Shown: positions 7,388 through 16,226 of the stretch, piece by piece
How the letters are laid out: the number at the start of each line of letters is the position of its first letter
Numbering within the stretch: the stretch's first letter is position 1
DNA from: Flavobacterium sp.
Lineage (GTDB): Bacteria; Bacteroidota; Bacteroidia; Flavobacteriales; Flavobacteriaceae
Direction: 5' to 3'
DNA: 36,309 nt
Assembly (NCBI RefSeq): GCF_025352425.1
Contig: NZ_JANXTI010000088.1
Coordinates: 1-36,309, forward strand
Made by a program: the position numbers and the translations under genes
The notes under the pieces: generated by a model
The model's input: only the letters and a program-made list of their open reading frames with translations
Databases searched by the model: none
Told to the model about the DNA's origin: nothing

Positions 7388-9925
7388 TTGAAAAAGAGTA
7401 TCACAAAAATATCATTATTTATTCTAATTGGGCTAATTATCTTTGGTTGCAACACCAGAAAAAGGGTTCCTGACGGTAAAAGCCTCCTCACCAAAAACAA
7501 TATTATTGTTGACGGTAAAAAAAACACCGATGAAGATGTTTTCAATCAGTTGTATCAAAAACAAAACAGCTCAATTCTTGGTTATCGCCTGCGATTGAAT
7601 ATTTACAATTTAGCCAAACAAAAAACGGACTCCATTTATAGAGCCAAATTTGCTAATAACCCAAAAAAATATTTCCGGAAAGTTAAATGGCTTTCCAAAA
7701 AACAAGTCAAAAGATTAGGTGAGTCTTTTTGGTATTCGGGCATTCATAATTTCCTGAGAAAAACGGGTGAAGCACCTGTAATTTTAGATACTCTTAGCAC
7801 TAAAAAATCGGTTAGACGCTTGAAGTCTTATTTTTATACCCGTGGTTATTTTGATGTTGCGGGTAGTTACAAAATTGACAGCATTTCCCGAAAAAAAGTA
7901 AAACTACGCTATGACCTCGTAAAAGGAATGCCTTATATAATTGACACTATTAATAGTCATATCTCGAGCGTGCCATTAGATTCTATGTATCAATTGAGGA
8001 AAAGAAGTTCGTTTATAAAATCGGGCAAGCGACTTGAATATTCTAATTTTGATGCTGAAAAAGCAAGAATTACTGAGGATTTCAGGAACAATGGTGCCTT
8101 CCGTTTTCAACAAAATTATGTGACTTATGTTGTTGATACAACAAAAAGTAAGCATCTCGCCAACGTAGATTTAATTATTGAAAATGAATCTCTCCGGGTT
8201 GAAGACAGCGTGTATAGCATTCCTTTTGGACTATATAAAATAAGTAAAGTCAACATTTTTACTGACCATAGTCCGGCCAATCAAAATGCTGCGATAAAGG
8301 ACAGCACTGTTTACAGAGATTTTACTTTATATAGTGTTAAAAAGTTGAGATACCGCCCAAAAGCGATTACTGACGGCATTTTTGTCACCAAAGGCAATTA
8401 TTTCTCAGACAATAAAACAATGCTGACTTCAAAATACCTGAGTAATCTTCAAGTTTTTAATTACCCATTGATTCAGTATATTGAGGATAAAAATCAAAAA
8501 AATGGTTTGATTGCAAACATTTATTTGTCACCAAGAAAAAAACACACCTTTGGTTTTTCCACTGATTTTATTCATTCTAACATACAGGATTTTGGAGTAT
8601 CTGGAAATGCATTTCTGCGCATCCGAAACGTGTTTAATGGTGCTGAAACTTTTGAAATTGGAACCAGAGGAAGCGTTGGCGCTTCAAAGGATTTTGCCAA
8701 TCCGAACCATAATTTCTTCAACATTTCGGAGATTGGAGCTGATGCCAAATTGAATCTCCCGAGATTATTTTTGCCTTTTAATACAGACAAAATCATTCCT
8801 AAAACCATGATTCCGTACACTACAATTAGTGTGGGTTATTCCAAGCAAACCAACATTGGATTAGACAAACAAAATTTTACCAGCTCGCTGGTTTATAGTT
8901 GGACACCAAGAAAAAAAACAACCTTGCGTTTTGACCTGTTTAATATTCAGTTTGTAAAAAATATAAATCCGGGAAACTATTTTAATGTCTACCGTTCCTC
9001 TTTTAAAGCTCTAAATCAATTTGCAATTAACTATGGCGCTAATCCGGGTTATTTTGATACTAATGGTAATTTAATAATTAATGACGGTGTCAATAGTTTT
9101 CTGAACGATGTTAATAATGGCGTGATTGTTCCTTCTGCCGGTGATGTTAAAGCCATTAACAGCATTTCGGAACAAAGAGCAAGATTAACAGAAGACAATT
9201 TAATTGTTGCTTCGAGTATTTCCTATTTAAAAACTTCGCAAAAAGATTTATCAGATAACACATTTTATGCTATTAAAGCAAAGGTAGAATCAGCCGGAAA
9301 TTTAATGTCTTTAATTGCCGGAGCCTCCAAACAAACCGAAAACGGTTCGAAAACTGCTTTTGGCGTAGCATTTTCACAATACATTAAAACCGAGTTTGAG
9401 TACATTAAACATTGGGATTTACAACGCAGAAAAATAATTGCGGCCAAGGCTTTCATAGGCGTAGCAATTCCTTATGGGAACTCTAACAGCGTCCCTTTTT
9501 CCCGAAGTTATTTTGCCGGAGGAACAAACGATATCCGCGCTTGGCAATCTTATGGTTTAGGTCCCGGGAAAACTGGCTCGGTCAATGATTTTAATGAAGC
9601 CAACATGAAACTGTTGTTCAGTACAGAATTCCGTTTTGGCATTTTTGGAAAACTAAATGGCGCTTTATTTGTTGATGCCGGTAACATTTGGAATGTGAGT
9701 GATATTGTTACGAATCCTGAAGCTACATTTACAGGCTTCAAATCTTTAGAAAACATTGCTGTTGGTTCTGGATTTGGATTCAGATATGACTTTAACTTTT
9801 TTGTAATCCGTTTGGATTTAGGTTTCAAAACATACAATCCTGCCAATCCTGAAAATGAAAAATGGTTTAAGGAAATACGCTTTGACAAATCGGTTATAAA
9901 TATTGGTATTAATTATCCTTTCTAA
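7388..9925 (+). CDS. tamL: Translocation/assembly module lipoprotein TamL (BamA/TamA superfamily)
   Basis: 845 residues. The lipoprotein signal MKKSITKISLFILIGLIIFGC puts the lipidated Cys at residue 21. POTRA-like periplasmic repeats follow (RVPDGKSLLTKNNIIVDGK onward), and a C-terminal 16-strand Omp85-type barrel (about 480-845) contains YFAGGTNDIRAWQSYGLGPG and ends in the strand VINIGINYPF. In the family this protein works in outer-membrane protein or envelope assembly. The start is TTG at 7388: the in-frame stop TAA at 7355-7357 and the absence of any ATG between leave TTG as the only start giving a full signal peptide. Neighbouring porT points to an outer-membrane biogenesis cluster. 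Confidence 0.9.
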   Translation: MKKSITKISLFILIGLIIFGCNTRKRVPDGKSLLTKNNIIVDGKKNTDEDVFNQLYQKQNSSILGYRLRLNIYNLAKQKTDSIYRAKFANNPKKYFRKVKWLSKKQVKRLGESFWYSGIHNFLRKTGEAPVILDTLSTKKSVRRLKSYFYTRGYFDVAGSYKIDSISRKKVKLRYDLVKGMPYIIDTINSHISSVPLDSMYQLRKRSSFIKSGKRLEYSNFDAEKARITEDFRNNGAFRFQQNYVTYVVDTTKSKHLANVDLIIENESLRVEDSVYSIPFGLYKISKVNIFTDHSPANQNAAIKDSTVYRDFTLYSVKKLRYRPKAITDGIFVTKGNYFSDNKTMLTSKYLSNLQVFNYPLIQYIEDKNQKNGLIANIYLSPRKKHTFGFSTDFIHSNIQDFGVSGNAFLRIRNVFNGAETFEIGTRGSVGASKDFANPNHNFFNISEIGADAKLNLPRLFLPFNTDKIIPKTMIPYTTISVGYSKQTNIGLDKQNFTSSLVYSWTPRKKTTLRFDLFNIQFVKNINPGNYFNVYRSSFKALNQFAINYGANPGYFDTNGNLIINDGVNSFLNDVNNGVIVPSAGDVKAINSISEQRARLTEDNLIVASSISYLKTSQKDLSDNTFYAIKAKVESAGNLMSLIAGASKQTENGSKTAFGVAFSQYIKTEFEYIKHWDLQRRKIIAAKAFIGVAIPYGNSNSVPFSRSYFAGGTNDIRAWQSYGLGPGKTGSVNDFNEANMKLLFSTEFRFGIFGKLNGALFVDAGNIWNVSDIVTNPEATFTGFKSLENIAVGSGFGFRYDFNFFVIRLDLGFKTYNPANPENEKWFKEIRFDKSVINIGINYPF

Positions 9926-9938
9926 AATTAGAAATTAT

Positions 9939-9946
9939 TATTTTTG
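9939..9946 (+). promoter_or_regulatory. Probable -7 box for fbaA
   Basis: TATTTTTG fits TANNTTTG and lies 27 bases before the fbaA start, in the 48-base gap after tamL. No good -33 TTG lies at the expected spacing. Confidence 0.5.
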
Positions 9947-9973
9947 TAAACTTAATTTTAAACAATACAAACA

Positions 9974-11041
9974 ATGGCTCATAATATAAAGCCGGGAGTA
10001 GCAACTGGAGATGAAGTTCAGGCAATTTTCGCTTACGCCAAAGAAAAAGGATTTGCGCTTCCTGCGGTAAACGTTATTGGCTCAAGTACTATCAACGGTG
10101 TTTTGGAAACTGCTGCAAAATTAAAAGCGCCGGTTATTATTCAATTCTCTAATGGTGGTTCTGCCTATAATGCAGGAAAAGGACTTTCAAATGTTGGTGA
10201 AAAGGCAGCCATTGCCGGAGGAATTGCCGGAGCAAAACACATTCATACTTTAGCCGAAGCGTATGGTGCCACCGTAATTCTTCATACGGACCATTGTGCC
10301 AAAAAATTACTGCCTTGGATTGATGGTTTATTGGATGCTTCTGAAAAGCATTTTGCAGAAACCGGAAAACCACTATATTCTTCACACATGATTGATTTGT
10401 CGGAAGAGCCAATCCATGAAAACATCGAAATCTGTAAAACCTATTTGGCGCGTATGAGCAAAATGGGAATGACGTTGGAAATTGAATTAGGAATCACCGG
10501 CGGCGAAGAAGATGGCGTTGACAATTCAGACGTTGACAGCTCAAAATTATATACCCAACCTGATGAAGTAGCCTATGCTTATGAAGAGTTGATGAAAGTT
10601 TCCCCAAGATTTACCATCGCAGCGGCTTTCGGAAATGTACATGGCGTTTACAAACCGGGAAATGTAAAACTGACTCCGAAAATCCTGAAAAATTCTCAGG
10701 ATTATGTTCAGAATAAATTCAATACAGTCCACAATCCAGTTGACTTTGTTTTCCACGGTGGGTCGGGTTCTACCTTAGAAGAAATCCGAGAAGGAATCTC
10801 TTATGGTGTAATCAAAATGAATATTGATACCGATTTACAGTTTGCTTTCACCGAAGGTATCCGTGATTATATGGTTAACAATATCGATTACTTAAGAACA
10901 CAAATAGGAAATCCCGACGGAGCAGATTCGCCAAACAAAAAACACTACGATCCAAGAAAATGGATACGCGAAGGCGAAATGACTTTCAACAAAAGATTAG
11001 AGCAGGCATTTGCCGATTTGAATAACGTAAACACTTTATAA
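9974..11041 (+). CDS. fbaA: Class II fructose-bisphosphate aldolase
   Basis: 355 residues, matching the long (E. coli FbaA-like) class II type. It cleaves fructose-1,6-bisphosphate to dihydroxyacetone phosphate and glyceraldehyde-3-phosphate in glycolysis and works in reverse in gluconeogenesis. HTDHC at 104-108 supplies the catalytic Asp106 and zinc ligand His107. Further active-site segments are GMTLEIELGITGGEEDGVDN, AAAFGNVHGVYKPGNVKL and VFHGGSGS, followed by INIDT-like KMNIDTDLQFAFTEGIRDY. accD follows on the same strand after a 74-base gap containing a long inverted repeat. Confidence 0.96.
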   Translation: MAHNIKPGVATGDEVQAIFAYAKEKGFALPAVNVIGSSTINGVLETAAKLKAPVIIQFSNGGSAYNAGKGLSNVGEKAAIAGGIAGAKHIHTLAEAYGATVILHTDHCAKKLLPWIDGLLDASEKHFAETGKPLYSSHMIDLSEEPIHENIEICKTYLARMSKMGMTLEIELGITGGEEDGVDNSDVDSSKLYTQPDEVAYAYEELMKVSPRFTIAAAFGNVHGVYKPGNVKLTPKILKNSQDYVQNKFNTVHNPVDFVFHGGSGSTLEEIREGISYGVIKMNIDTDLQFAFTEGIRDYMVNNIDYLRTQIGNPDGADSPNKKHYDPRKWIREGEMTFNKRLEQAFADLNNVNTL

Positions 11042-11048
11042 ATTTCAA

Positions 11049-11096
11049 ATTACGAATTACGAATTACGGCTCAACTGCTAATTCGTAATTCGTAAT
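11049..11096. repeat. Perfect 18-base inverted repeat between fbaA and accD
   Basis: The left arm (11049-11066, ATTACGAATTACGAATTA) is the exact reverse complement of the right arm (11079-11096), with a 12-base loop. Each arm is itself built of ATTACGA units, so it is also a short direct repeat. No T run follows, so it is not a classical terminator. The transcript would form a long AU-rich hairpin just upstream of accD, ending 19 bases before its start. Confidence 0.85.
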
Positions 11097-11115
11097 CGAT
11101 AATTCTCAATTACTT

Positions 11116-11970
11116 ATGGCTTGGTTTAAAAGAACAGAAAAAGGTATCACTACCGCAACCGAAGATAAAAAAGACGTGCCAAAAGGACTTTGGTATAAAT
11201 CGCCAACAGGAAAAATTATTGATCAGGACGAACTGGCAAGAAATCTTTGGGTAAGCCCGGAGGATGACTTCCACGTTAGGATTGGCAGTAAGGAATACTT
11301 CGAAATCTTGTTTGACAACAATGAATTCAAGGAATTGGATGCTAAGATGACATCTAAAGATCCATTAGGGTTTGTGGATACTAAAAAATATTCAGACCGT
11401 TTGAAAGACGCGATGGACAAAACAGGACTAAAAGATGCTGTTAGAACGGGTGTTGGAAAATCAAAAGGAAATGATTTGGTTGTTTGCTGTATGGATTTTG
11501 CTTTTATTGGTGGTTCAATGGGTGCTGTCGTTGGTGAAAAAATTGCTCGTGGTATTGATTATTCCATTAAAAACAAAGTGCCTTTCGTGATGATTTCAAA
11601 ATCGGGTGGCGCACGTATGATGGAAGCGGCCTATTCGCTGATGCAATTAGCGAAGACTTCAGCAAAATTAGCTCAATTAGCGGAAGCCAAAATTCCGTAT
11701 ATCTCTTTATGTACGGACCCAACAACCGGAGGAACAACTGCATCTTATGCTATGCTTGGTGATGTAAACATTTCGGAACCTGGCGCGTTGATTGGTTTTG
11801 CCGGGCCAAGGGTTGTTCGTGATACTACCGGAAAAGATTTGCCGGATGGTTTCCAAACGGCCGAGTTTGTCTTAGACCATGGTTTCCTTGATTTTATAGC
11901 ACCAAGAAAAGAACTGAAGGATAAGATTAATTTATATATTGATTTGATTTTGAATCAAAACATTCGATAA
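11116..11970 (+). CDS. accD: Acetyl-CoA carboxylase carboxyltransferase subunit beta, no zinc-ribbon cysteines
   Basis: 284 residues. With AccA it transfers the carboxyl group from biotin to acetyl-CoA to make malonyl-CoA for fatty acid synthesis. The crotonase-like core is well conserved: [56 protein letters not shown] and [14 protein letters not shown]. The N-terminus ([20 protein letters not shown] at 26-45, then [12 protein letters not shown]) aligns with the zinc ribbon of E. coli AccD, where four cysteines bind zinc, but here all four are replaced. I recall similar sequences in other Flavobacteriia, so this is probably a lineage trait rather than damage. A strong terminator follows. Confidence 0.95.
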   Translation: MAWFKRTEKGITTATEDKKDVPKGLWYKSPTGKIIDQDELARNLWVSPEDDFHVRIGSKEYFEILFDNNEFKELDAKMTSKDPLGFVDTKKYSDRLKDAMDKTGLKDAVRTGVGKSKGNDLVVCCMDFAFIGGSMGAVVGEKIARGIDYSIKNKVPFVMISKSGGARMMEAAYSLMQLAKTSAKLAQLAEAKIPYISLCTDPTTGGTTASYAMLGDVNISEPGALIGFAGPRVVRDTTGKDLPDGFQTAEFVLDHGFLDFIAPRKELKDKINLYIDLILNQNIR

Positions 11971-11990
11971 GTTTCCCAATCAAAATATAG

Positions 11991-12020
11991 AAACACAAAG
12001 TTTAAGCTTTGTGTTTTTTT
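11991..12020 (+). terminator. Rho-independent terminator of accD
   Basis: A perfect 10-base stem, AAACACAAAG (11991-12000) with CTTTGTGTTT (12007-12016), has a 6-base loop and continues into a T run to 12020. It lies 20 bases after the accD stop. Confidence 0.88.
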
Positions 12021-12021
12021 G

Positions 12022-12080
12022 TTACATTCCACTTCTAATTGACTCACTGAATCAATCTAGTCGCAAAGCTGAAATCGCTG
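12022..12080 (-). pseudogene. Fossil C-terminus of a MacB/FtsX-type permease
   Basis: Read on the minus strand, 12080 down to 12022 gives AISALRLD, a stop, FSESIRSGM and a stop. The intact permease next door ends in AISASRLDPVEAIRSGI and a stop. The two tails match in sequence and stop position, apart from one extra codon, one nonsense codon and several substitutions. Further upstream of AISA the similarity ends. The simplest explanation is a second, tandem or earlier copy of the permease gene that has been deleted except for its last 17 or so codons. It abuts the accD terminator. Confidence 0.6.
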
Positions 12081-12137
12081 TTTTGAGATTAAGGGGAGGA
12101 AGCCGGTGGGCTTCAGGTACGCAAACTTTAGTTTGCT

Positions 12138-13391
12138 TTATATCCCACTTCTAATCGCTTCCACCGGATCTAGTCGTGAAGCAGAAATGGCAGGAAGGAT
12201 TCCTGCAATTAGCCCAATTATAGCAGCCAAACTTGTTCCCAAGATAATATTACCCAAGCCGAGTACAAATTCAAAGTCGAGGACTTTGGTTAAAATAGTG
12301 GCAATTATCCAGACTAAAAGCAATCCCACAATGCCACCTATTACACAAAGAATAATTGCTTCGAAAAGAAACTGAAAAAGGATAAACTTGTTTTTGGCAC
12401 CCATTGATTTCTGAATTCCAATTAAATTAGTTCTTTCTTTCACCGAAACAAACATGATATTGGCAATTCCGAAACCGCCAACCAAAAGTGAAAACAAACT
12501 GATAATCCAACCACCGAATTTCAAATTTGAAATTACGCCGTCAATTAAGTCGGTGAAGCCGGAAAGTATATTGATGAAAAAATTGTCTATTTCTCCTTGT
12601 TTTACACCCCGGTAGTTGCGGAGTTTTTGAGAAATCTCACCCTTTAATGCGTCTATATCCGCTCCTTTGTCGGGCTTTATAACAACTACAGGAAGTACAT
12701 TTTGGTTATTATCACCGTAAAGGCTTCGAAGAAAACTGGATGGGAAAAATGCAGAGGTATCATCGCCACCGCCTATATCCATTCCGGACCCTTTCTTTTT
12801 CGTAACGCCAATAACGGTAAAACGCTGACCATACATTCGAATCGTTTTTCCAATTGGATCTGCATTCTCAAAAAGCTGTTCCGAGATATCGTGACCTAAA
12901 ACTACCACCTGCTTCCCTGAATTTGATTCTAGTTCATTAAAAAATCTTCCTTCAGAAAACTCCATTCTTTGGATATCTGTAAATTCAAAGGTAACACCCA
13001 CCATATTTACATTGGAAACGGTTTTCGATTCAAACTTTATATTCTGACCGCCCGTAAAATACTGGAAACAAGAATTTTCAACATTATCCAACGACGATTT
13101 TAAATATTGGTATTCATCATATTTAACATTTGGGAACTGTTCTCTTTTCCAGCGTGGAATATCACTTGGCCCAAAAGACTGGCTGGTCAAATAAATCGTG
13201 TTTTTGTCCAAAGTACTCAAATCAGATTTTATTTTTTTATCCAATGAGTCAACAGCGGCCAGCACCGCAATGATAGAAAAGATGCCAATAGTCACACCCA
13301 ATAAAGAAAGCATGGTCCGCAGTTTATTGTTGCGTAGCGCATTCATGGCAAAAGCAAAACTTTCTTTGAGTAGTCTAAAGTAAAGTAACAT
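12138..13391 (-). CDS. ABC transporter permease of the MacB/FtsX family
   Basis: 417 residues from the ATG at 13391 (MLLYFRLLKESFAFAMNALR). An upstream ATG at 13454 would add 21 residues without conserved features. An N-terminal transmembrane helix (LRTMLSLLGVTIGIFSIIAVLAAV) precedes a periplasmic MacB-PCD-like core. The C-terminal FtsX domain has three helices (IISLFSLLVGGFGIANIMFVSV, FILFQFLFEAIILCVIGGIVG, IILGTSLAAIIGLIAGILPA) and ends in SRLDPVEAIRSGI. Such proteins couple an ATPase to mechanical transfer of lipoproteins, antibiotics or peptides. No ATPase or adaptor gene is adjacent, so the substrate cannot be inferred. Confidence 0.9.
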   Translation of the reverse strand: MLLYFRLLKESFAFAMNALRNNKLRTMLSLLGVTIGIFSIIAVLAAVDSLDKKIKSDLSTLDKNTIYLTSQSFGPSDIPRWKREQFPNVKYDEYQYLKSSLDNVENSCFQYFTGGQNIKFESKTVSNVNMVGVTFEFTDIQRMEFSEGRFFNELESNSGKQVVVLGHDISEQLFENADPIGKTIRMYGQRFTVIGVTKKKGSGMDIGGGDDTSAFFPSSFLRSLYGDNNQNVLPVVVIKPDKGADIDALKGEISQKLRNYRGVKQGEIDNFFINILSGFTDLIDGVISNLKFGGWIISLFSLLVGGFGIANIMFVSVKERTNLIGIQKSMGAKNKFILFQFLFEAIILCVIGGIVGLLLVWIIATILTKVLDFEFVLGLGNIILGTSLAAIIGLIAGILPAISASRLDPVEAIRSGI

Positions 13392-13509
13392 TGAGGTGGG
13401 TTTATGGTGTTGTGAATTTCGATAAAAATAATGAAAATTATCGCTATTTTCCAAATTGCCTTATAGGTGTTATAAAGTAAAAAAATGTTACAAAAAAGTT
13501 GAAATCAGA

Positions 13510-13540
13510 TTGCTTCGTTCCTCGCAAAGAGCTACTTTTG
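13510..13540 (+). promoter_or_regulatory. Promoter of purH
   Basis: TTG (13510-13512), a 20-base spacer and TACTTTTG (13533-13540) match the Bacteroidota -33/-7 consensus well. The box ends 22 bases before the purH start. Confidence 0.75.
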
Positions 13541-13562
13541 TTCGCACACACACAACTACACA

Positions 13563-15089
13563 ATGAGCACTACAAAAACAATCAAATCGGCACTGATTTC
13601 AGTCTTTTCGAAAGACGGATTAGAGCCGATAGTTCGCAAACTACACGAACAAAACGTCATTATTTATTCTACAGGCGGAACAGAAGAATTCATCAATAAC
13701 TTAGGAATTCCTGTGGTTCCTGTTGAAGAAGTTACCTCTTTTCCGGAAATTCTTGGTGGAAGAGTGAAAACATTACACCCAAAAATCTTTGGCGGCATCT
13801 TAAACCGTCAGGACAACGAAACGGATATTGCGCAGATGAAGGATTTTGAAATCCCACAGATTGATTTGGTGATTGTTGATTTGTATCCGTTTGAAAAAAC
13901 AGTTGCTTCAGGCGCAAGTGAAGCAGATATTATTGAGAAGATTGATATTGGCGGAATTTCGTTGATTCGGGCTGCCGCCAAGAATTTTAATGATACTGTT
14001 ATCGTGGCTTCGGTAAATGAATATTCGATTTTGCTGGGTTTCATTTCAACCCAAAACGGAACTACAACTTTGGAACAACGAAAACTATTGGCAACCAAAG
14101 CCTTTCATGTTTCTTCCCATTATGACACGGCAATTTTCAACTATTTTAATACTGACGAAACGATATTCAAAACCAGTATTGACAGCGGTCAGATATTGCG
14201 ATATGGCGAAAACCCGCATCAGAAAGGTTTCTTCTTTGGCGATTTTGATAAAATGTTTACCAAAGTCCATGGCAAGGAATTGTCATACAACAACCTGCTG
14301 GATGTTGACGCAGCAGTAAACCTAATTTTGGAATTTAAAGATAACGAACCAACATTTGCCATTTTAAAACATAACAACGCTTGCGGATTGGCGACGAGAA
14401 ACACTATGCTAGCCGCTTATTTAGCCGCATTGGCCTGTGACCCAACGTCTGCTTTTGGCGGCGTTTTGATTGCGAATGGCAAAATAGATTTGGCTACAGC
14501 CAAGGAAATAAACAGTTTGTTCTGTGAGGTTGTCATTGCTCTGGATTATGATAACGAAGCGATTGCAGTTTTATCCGAAAAGAAAAACAGGATTATATTG
14601 ATTCAACACGAGGTCGAATTGCCAACCCGTCAGGTGCGAACCGCTTTAAACGGATTATTGGTACAAGACAGAAATAACATTACCGACTCAGAATCAGGTT
14701 TAAAAGTCGTTACCAAAACCGCTCCAACCAAGCAGGAAATTGACGATTTATTATTTGCTTCAAAAATTTGTAAAAATACCAAATCAAATACAATTGTGTT
14801 TGCAAAAAACAGTACATTAGTGGCATCAGGAACAGGTCAGACTTCAAGAGTCGATGCGTTAAAACAAGCGATTGAAAAAGCAACAACTTTTGGCTTTGAT
14901 TTGAATGGTGCAGTGATGGCGAGCGATGCTTTTTTCCCTTTCCCGGATTGTGTTGAAATTGCCCACAATGCTGGTATTACTGCTGTTATTCAGCCTGGTG
15001 GTTCGATAAAAGACGCGTTGAGTATTTATTTTTGCAACCAAAATAAAGTTGCAATGGTATTTACCGATACACGTCATTTCAAACATTAA
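13563..15089 (+). CDS. purH: Bifunctional AICAR formyltransferase/IMP cyclohydrolase
   Basis: 508 residues, normal for PurH. It carries out the last two steps of purine synthesis, AICAR to FAICAR (using 10-formyl-THF) and FAICAR to IMP. The N-terminal MGS-like cyclohydrolase domain contains ALISVFSKDGLEPIVRKLHE, YSTGGTEEF, GGRVKTLHPKIFGGIL and IGGISLIRAAAKN. The C-terminal formyltransferase domain contains LRYGENPHQKG, the catalytic KHNNACG (near 262-268), DPTSAFGGV and PGGSIKD. It has its own promoter and is followed after 53 bases by mreB, which carries a separate -7 box. Confidence 0.97.
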   Translation: MSTTKTIKSALISVFSKDGLEPIVRKLHEQNVIIYSTGGTEEFINNLGIPVVPVEEVTSFPEILGGRVKTLHPKIFGGILNRQDNETDIAQMKDFEIPQIDLVIVDLYPFEKTVASGASEADIIEKIDIGGISLIRAAAKNFNDTVIVASVNEYSILLGFISTQNGTTTLEQRKLLATKAFHVSSHYDTAIFNYFNTDETIFKTSIDSGQILRYGENPHQKGFFFGDFDKMFTKVHGKELSYNNLLDVDAAVNLILEFKDNEPTFAILKHNNACGLATRNTMLAAYLAALACDPTSAFGGVLIANGKIDLATAKEINSLFCEVVIALDYDNEAIAVLSEKKNRIILIQHEVELPTRQVRTALNGLLVQDRNNITDSESGLKVVTKTAPTKQEIDDLLFASKICKNTKSNTIVFAKNSTLVASGTGQTSRVDALKQAIEKATTFGFDLNGAVMASDAFFPFPDCVEIAHNAGITAVIQPGGSIKDALSIYFCNQNKVAMVFTDTRHFKH

Positions 15090-15095
15090 TTTGTT

Positions 15096-15103
15096 TAACT
15101 TTG
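15096..15103 (+). promoter_or_regulatory. Probable -7 box for the mreB operon
   Basis: TAACTTTG fits TANNTTTG, 39 bases before the mreB start. No TTG was found at the -33 position. It would drive the whole mreB-rodA unit. Confidence 0.5.
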
Positions 15104-15142
15104 TGCGTTAAATTTTTATAAACATTAACCCTACTACAATCT

Positions 15143-16171
15143 ATGGGATTTTTTGATTTCATGACCGAGGATATTGCAATTGACCTTGGTACCGCAAACA
15201 CACTGATAATACACAACGATAAGGTTGTAATTGATAGCCCGTCAATTGTCGCCAGAGATCGAATATCAGGAAAAATTATTGCTGTTGGAAAAGAAGCCAA
15301 CATGATGCAGGGAAAAACCCATGAGAACATAAAAACCATACGTCCTCTAAAAGATGGGGTTATCGCCGATTTTGATGCGTCTGAAAAAATGATCAGTATG
15401 TTCATCAAAAGCATTCCGGCCTTAAAGAAAAAAATGTTTACTCCAGCACTTAGAATGGTGGTTTGTATTCCTTCCGGAATTACCGAAGTAGAAATGCGTG
15501 CGGTAAAGGAAAGTTGCGAACGTGTAAACGGAAAAGAAGTTTATCTTATTCACGAACCAATGGCTGCGGCAATTGGTATTGGTATCGATATTATGCAGCC
15601 AAAAGGAAACATGATTGTAGATATTGGTGGTGGAACAACAGAAATTGCAGTTATCGCTTTGGGCGGAATTGTATGTGATAAATCAGTTAAGATTGCGGGT
15701 GACGTTTTCACGAATGATATCGTTTATTATATGAGAACACAACACAATTTATTTGTGGGTGAAAGCACTGCAGAAAAAATCAAAATAACTATCGGTGCGG
15801 CAACTGATGATTTAGAAACGCCACCTGATGATATGTCAGTTCAAGGTCGTGATTTATTGACCGGTAAACCGAAACAGGTTGAGGTTTCGTATAGAGAAAT
15901 TTCCAAAGCATTAGACAAATCTATACAGCGTATTGAAGATGCGATTATGGAAACCTTATCGCAAACACCACCAGAATTAGCAGCCGACATATACAACACT
16001 GGAATTTATCTTGCTGGTGGAGGTTCAATGTTGAGAGGATTGGACAAACGTATTTCGCAAAAAACAGATTTGCCGGTATATATTGCGGAAGATCCATTAA
16101 GAGCTGTTGTCCGTGGAACCGGTATGGCGCTTAAAAACATTCCGAAATTCAGAAGCATACTTATTAAATAG
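15143..16171 (+). CDS. mreB: Rod shape-determining protein MreB
   Basis: 342 residues. Actin-like ATPase that forms membrane-bound filaments and organises lateral-wall synthesis. The phosphate-1 motif DLGTANT is at 14-20, followed by PSIVA, the phosphate-2 motif DIGGGTTEIAVIALGG at 160-175 and the adenosine motif AGGGSMLRGLD near 306. The amphipathic N-terminus (MGFFDFMTED) fits membrane attachment. It is the first gene of mreB-mreC-mreD-mrdA-rodA. A 55-base gap before mreC has no terminator. Confidence 0.97.
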   Translation: MGFFDFMTEDIAIDLGTANTLIIHNDKVVIDSPSIVARDRISGKIIAVGKEANMMQGKTHENIKTIRPLKDGVIADFDASEKMISMFIKSIPALKKKMFTPALRMVVCIPSGITEVEMRAVKESCERVNGKEVYLIHEPMAAAIGIGIDIMQPKGNMIVDIGGGTTEIAVIALGGIVCDKSVKIAGDVFTNDIVYYMRTQHNLFVGESTAEKIKITIGAATDDLETPPDDMSVQGRDLLTGKPKQVEVSYREISKALDKSIQRIEDAIMETLSQTPPELAADIYNTGIYLAGGGSMLRGLDKRISQKTDLPVYIAEDPLRAVVRGTGMALKNIPKFRSILIK

Positions 16172-16226
16172 TATTCTGTACTACGTTTTCAGTTCAGTTT
16201 CCACTATACATTTATACAGCTAAACC

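Noticed and set aside
7351..7545. N-terminal extension of the RNA methyltransferase to 7545
   Set aside because: The extra 65 residues are antisense to tamL, look unrelated to the family, and the MVSKNQ start at 7350 gives a normal-length protein.
12091..12137. Two small hairpins (GAAGCC...GGCTTC at 12099-12114 and GCAAACT...AGTTTGC at 12121-12136) as a terminator for the minus-strand permease
   Set aside because: They lie just past the permease stop, but no T run follows on the minus strand, so termination is not supported.
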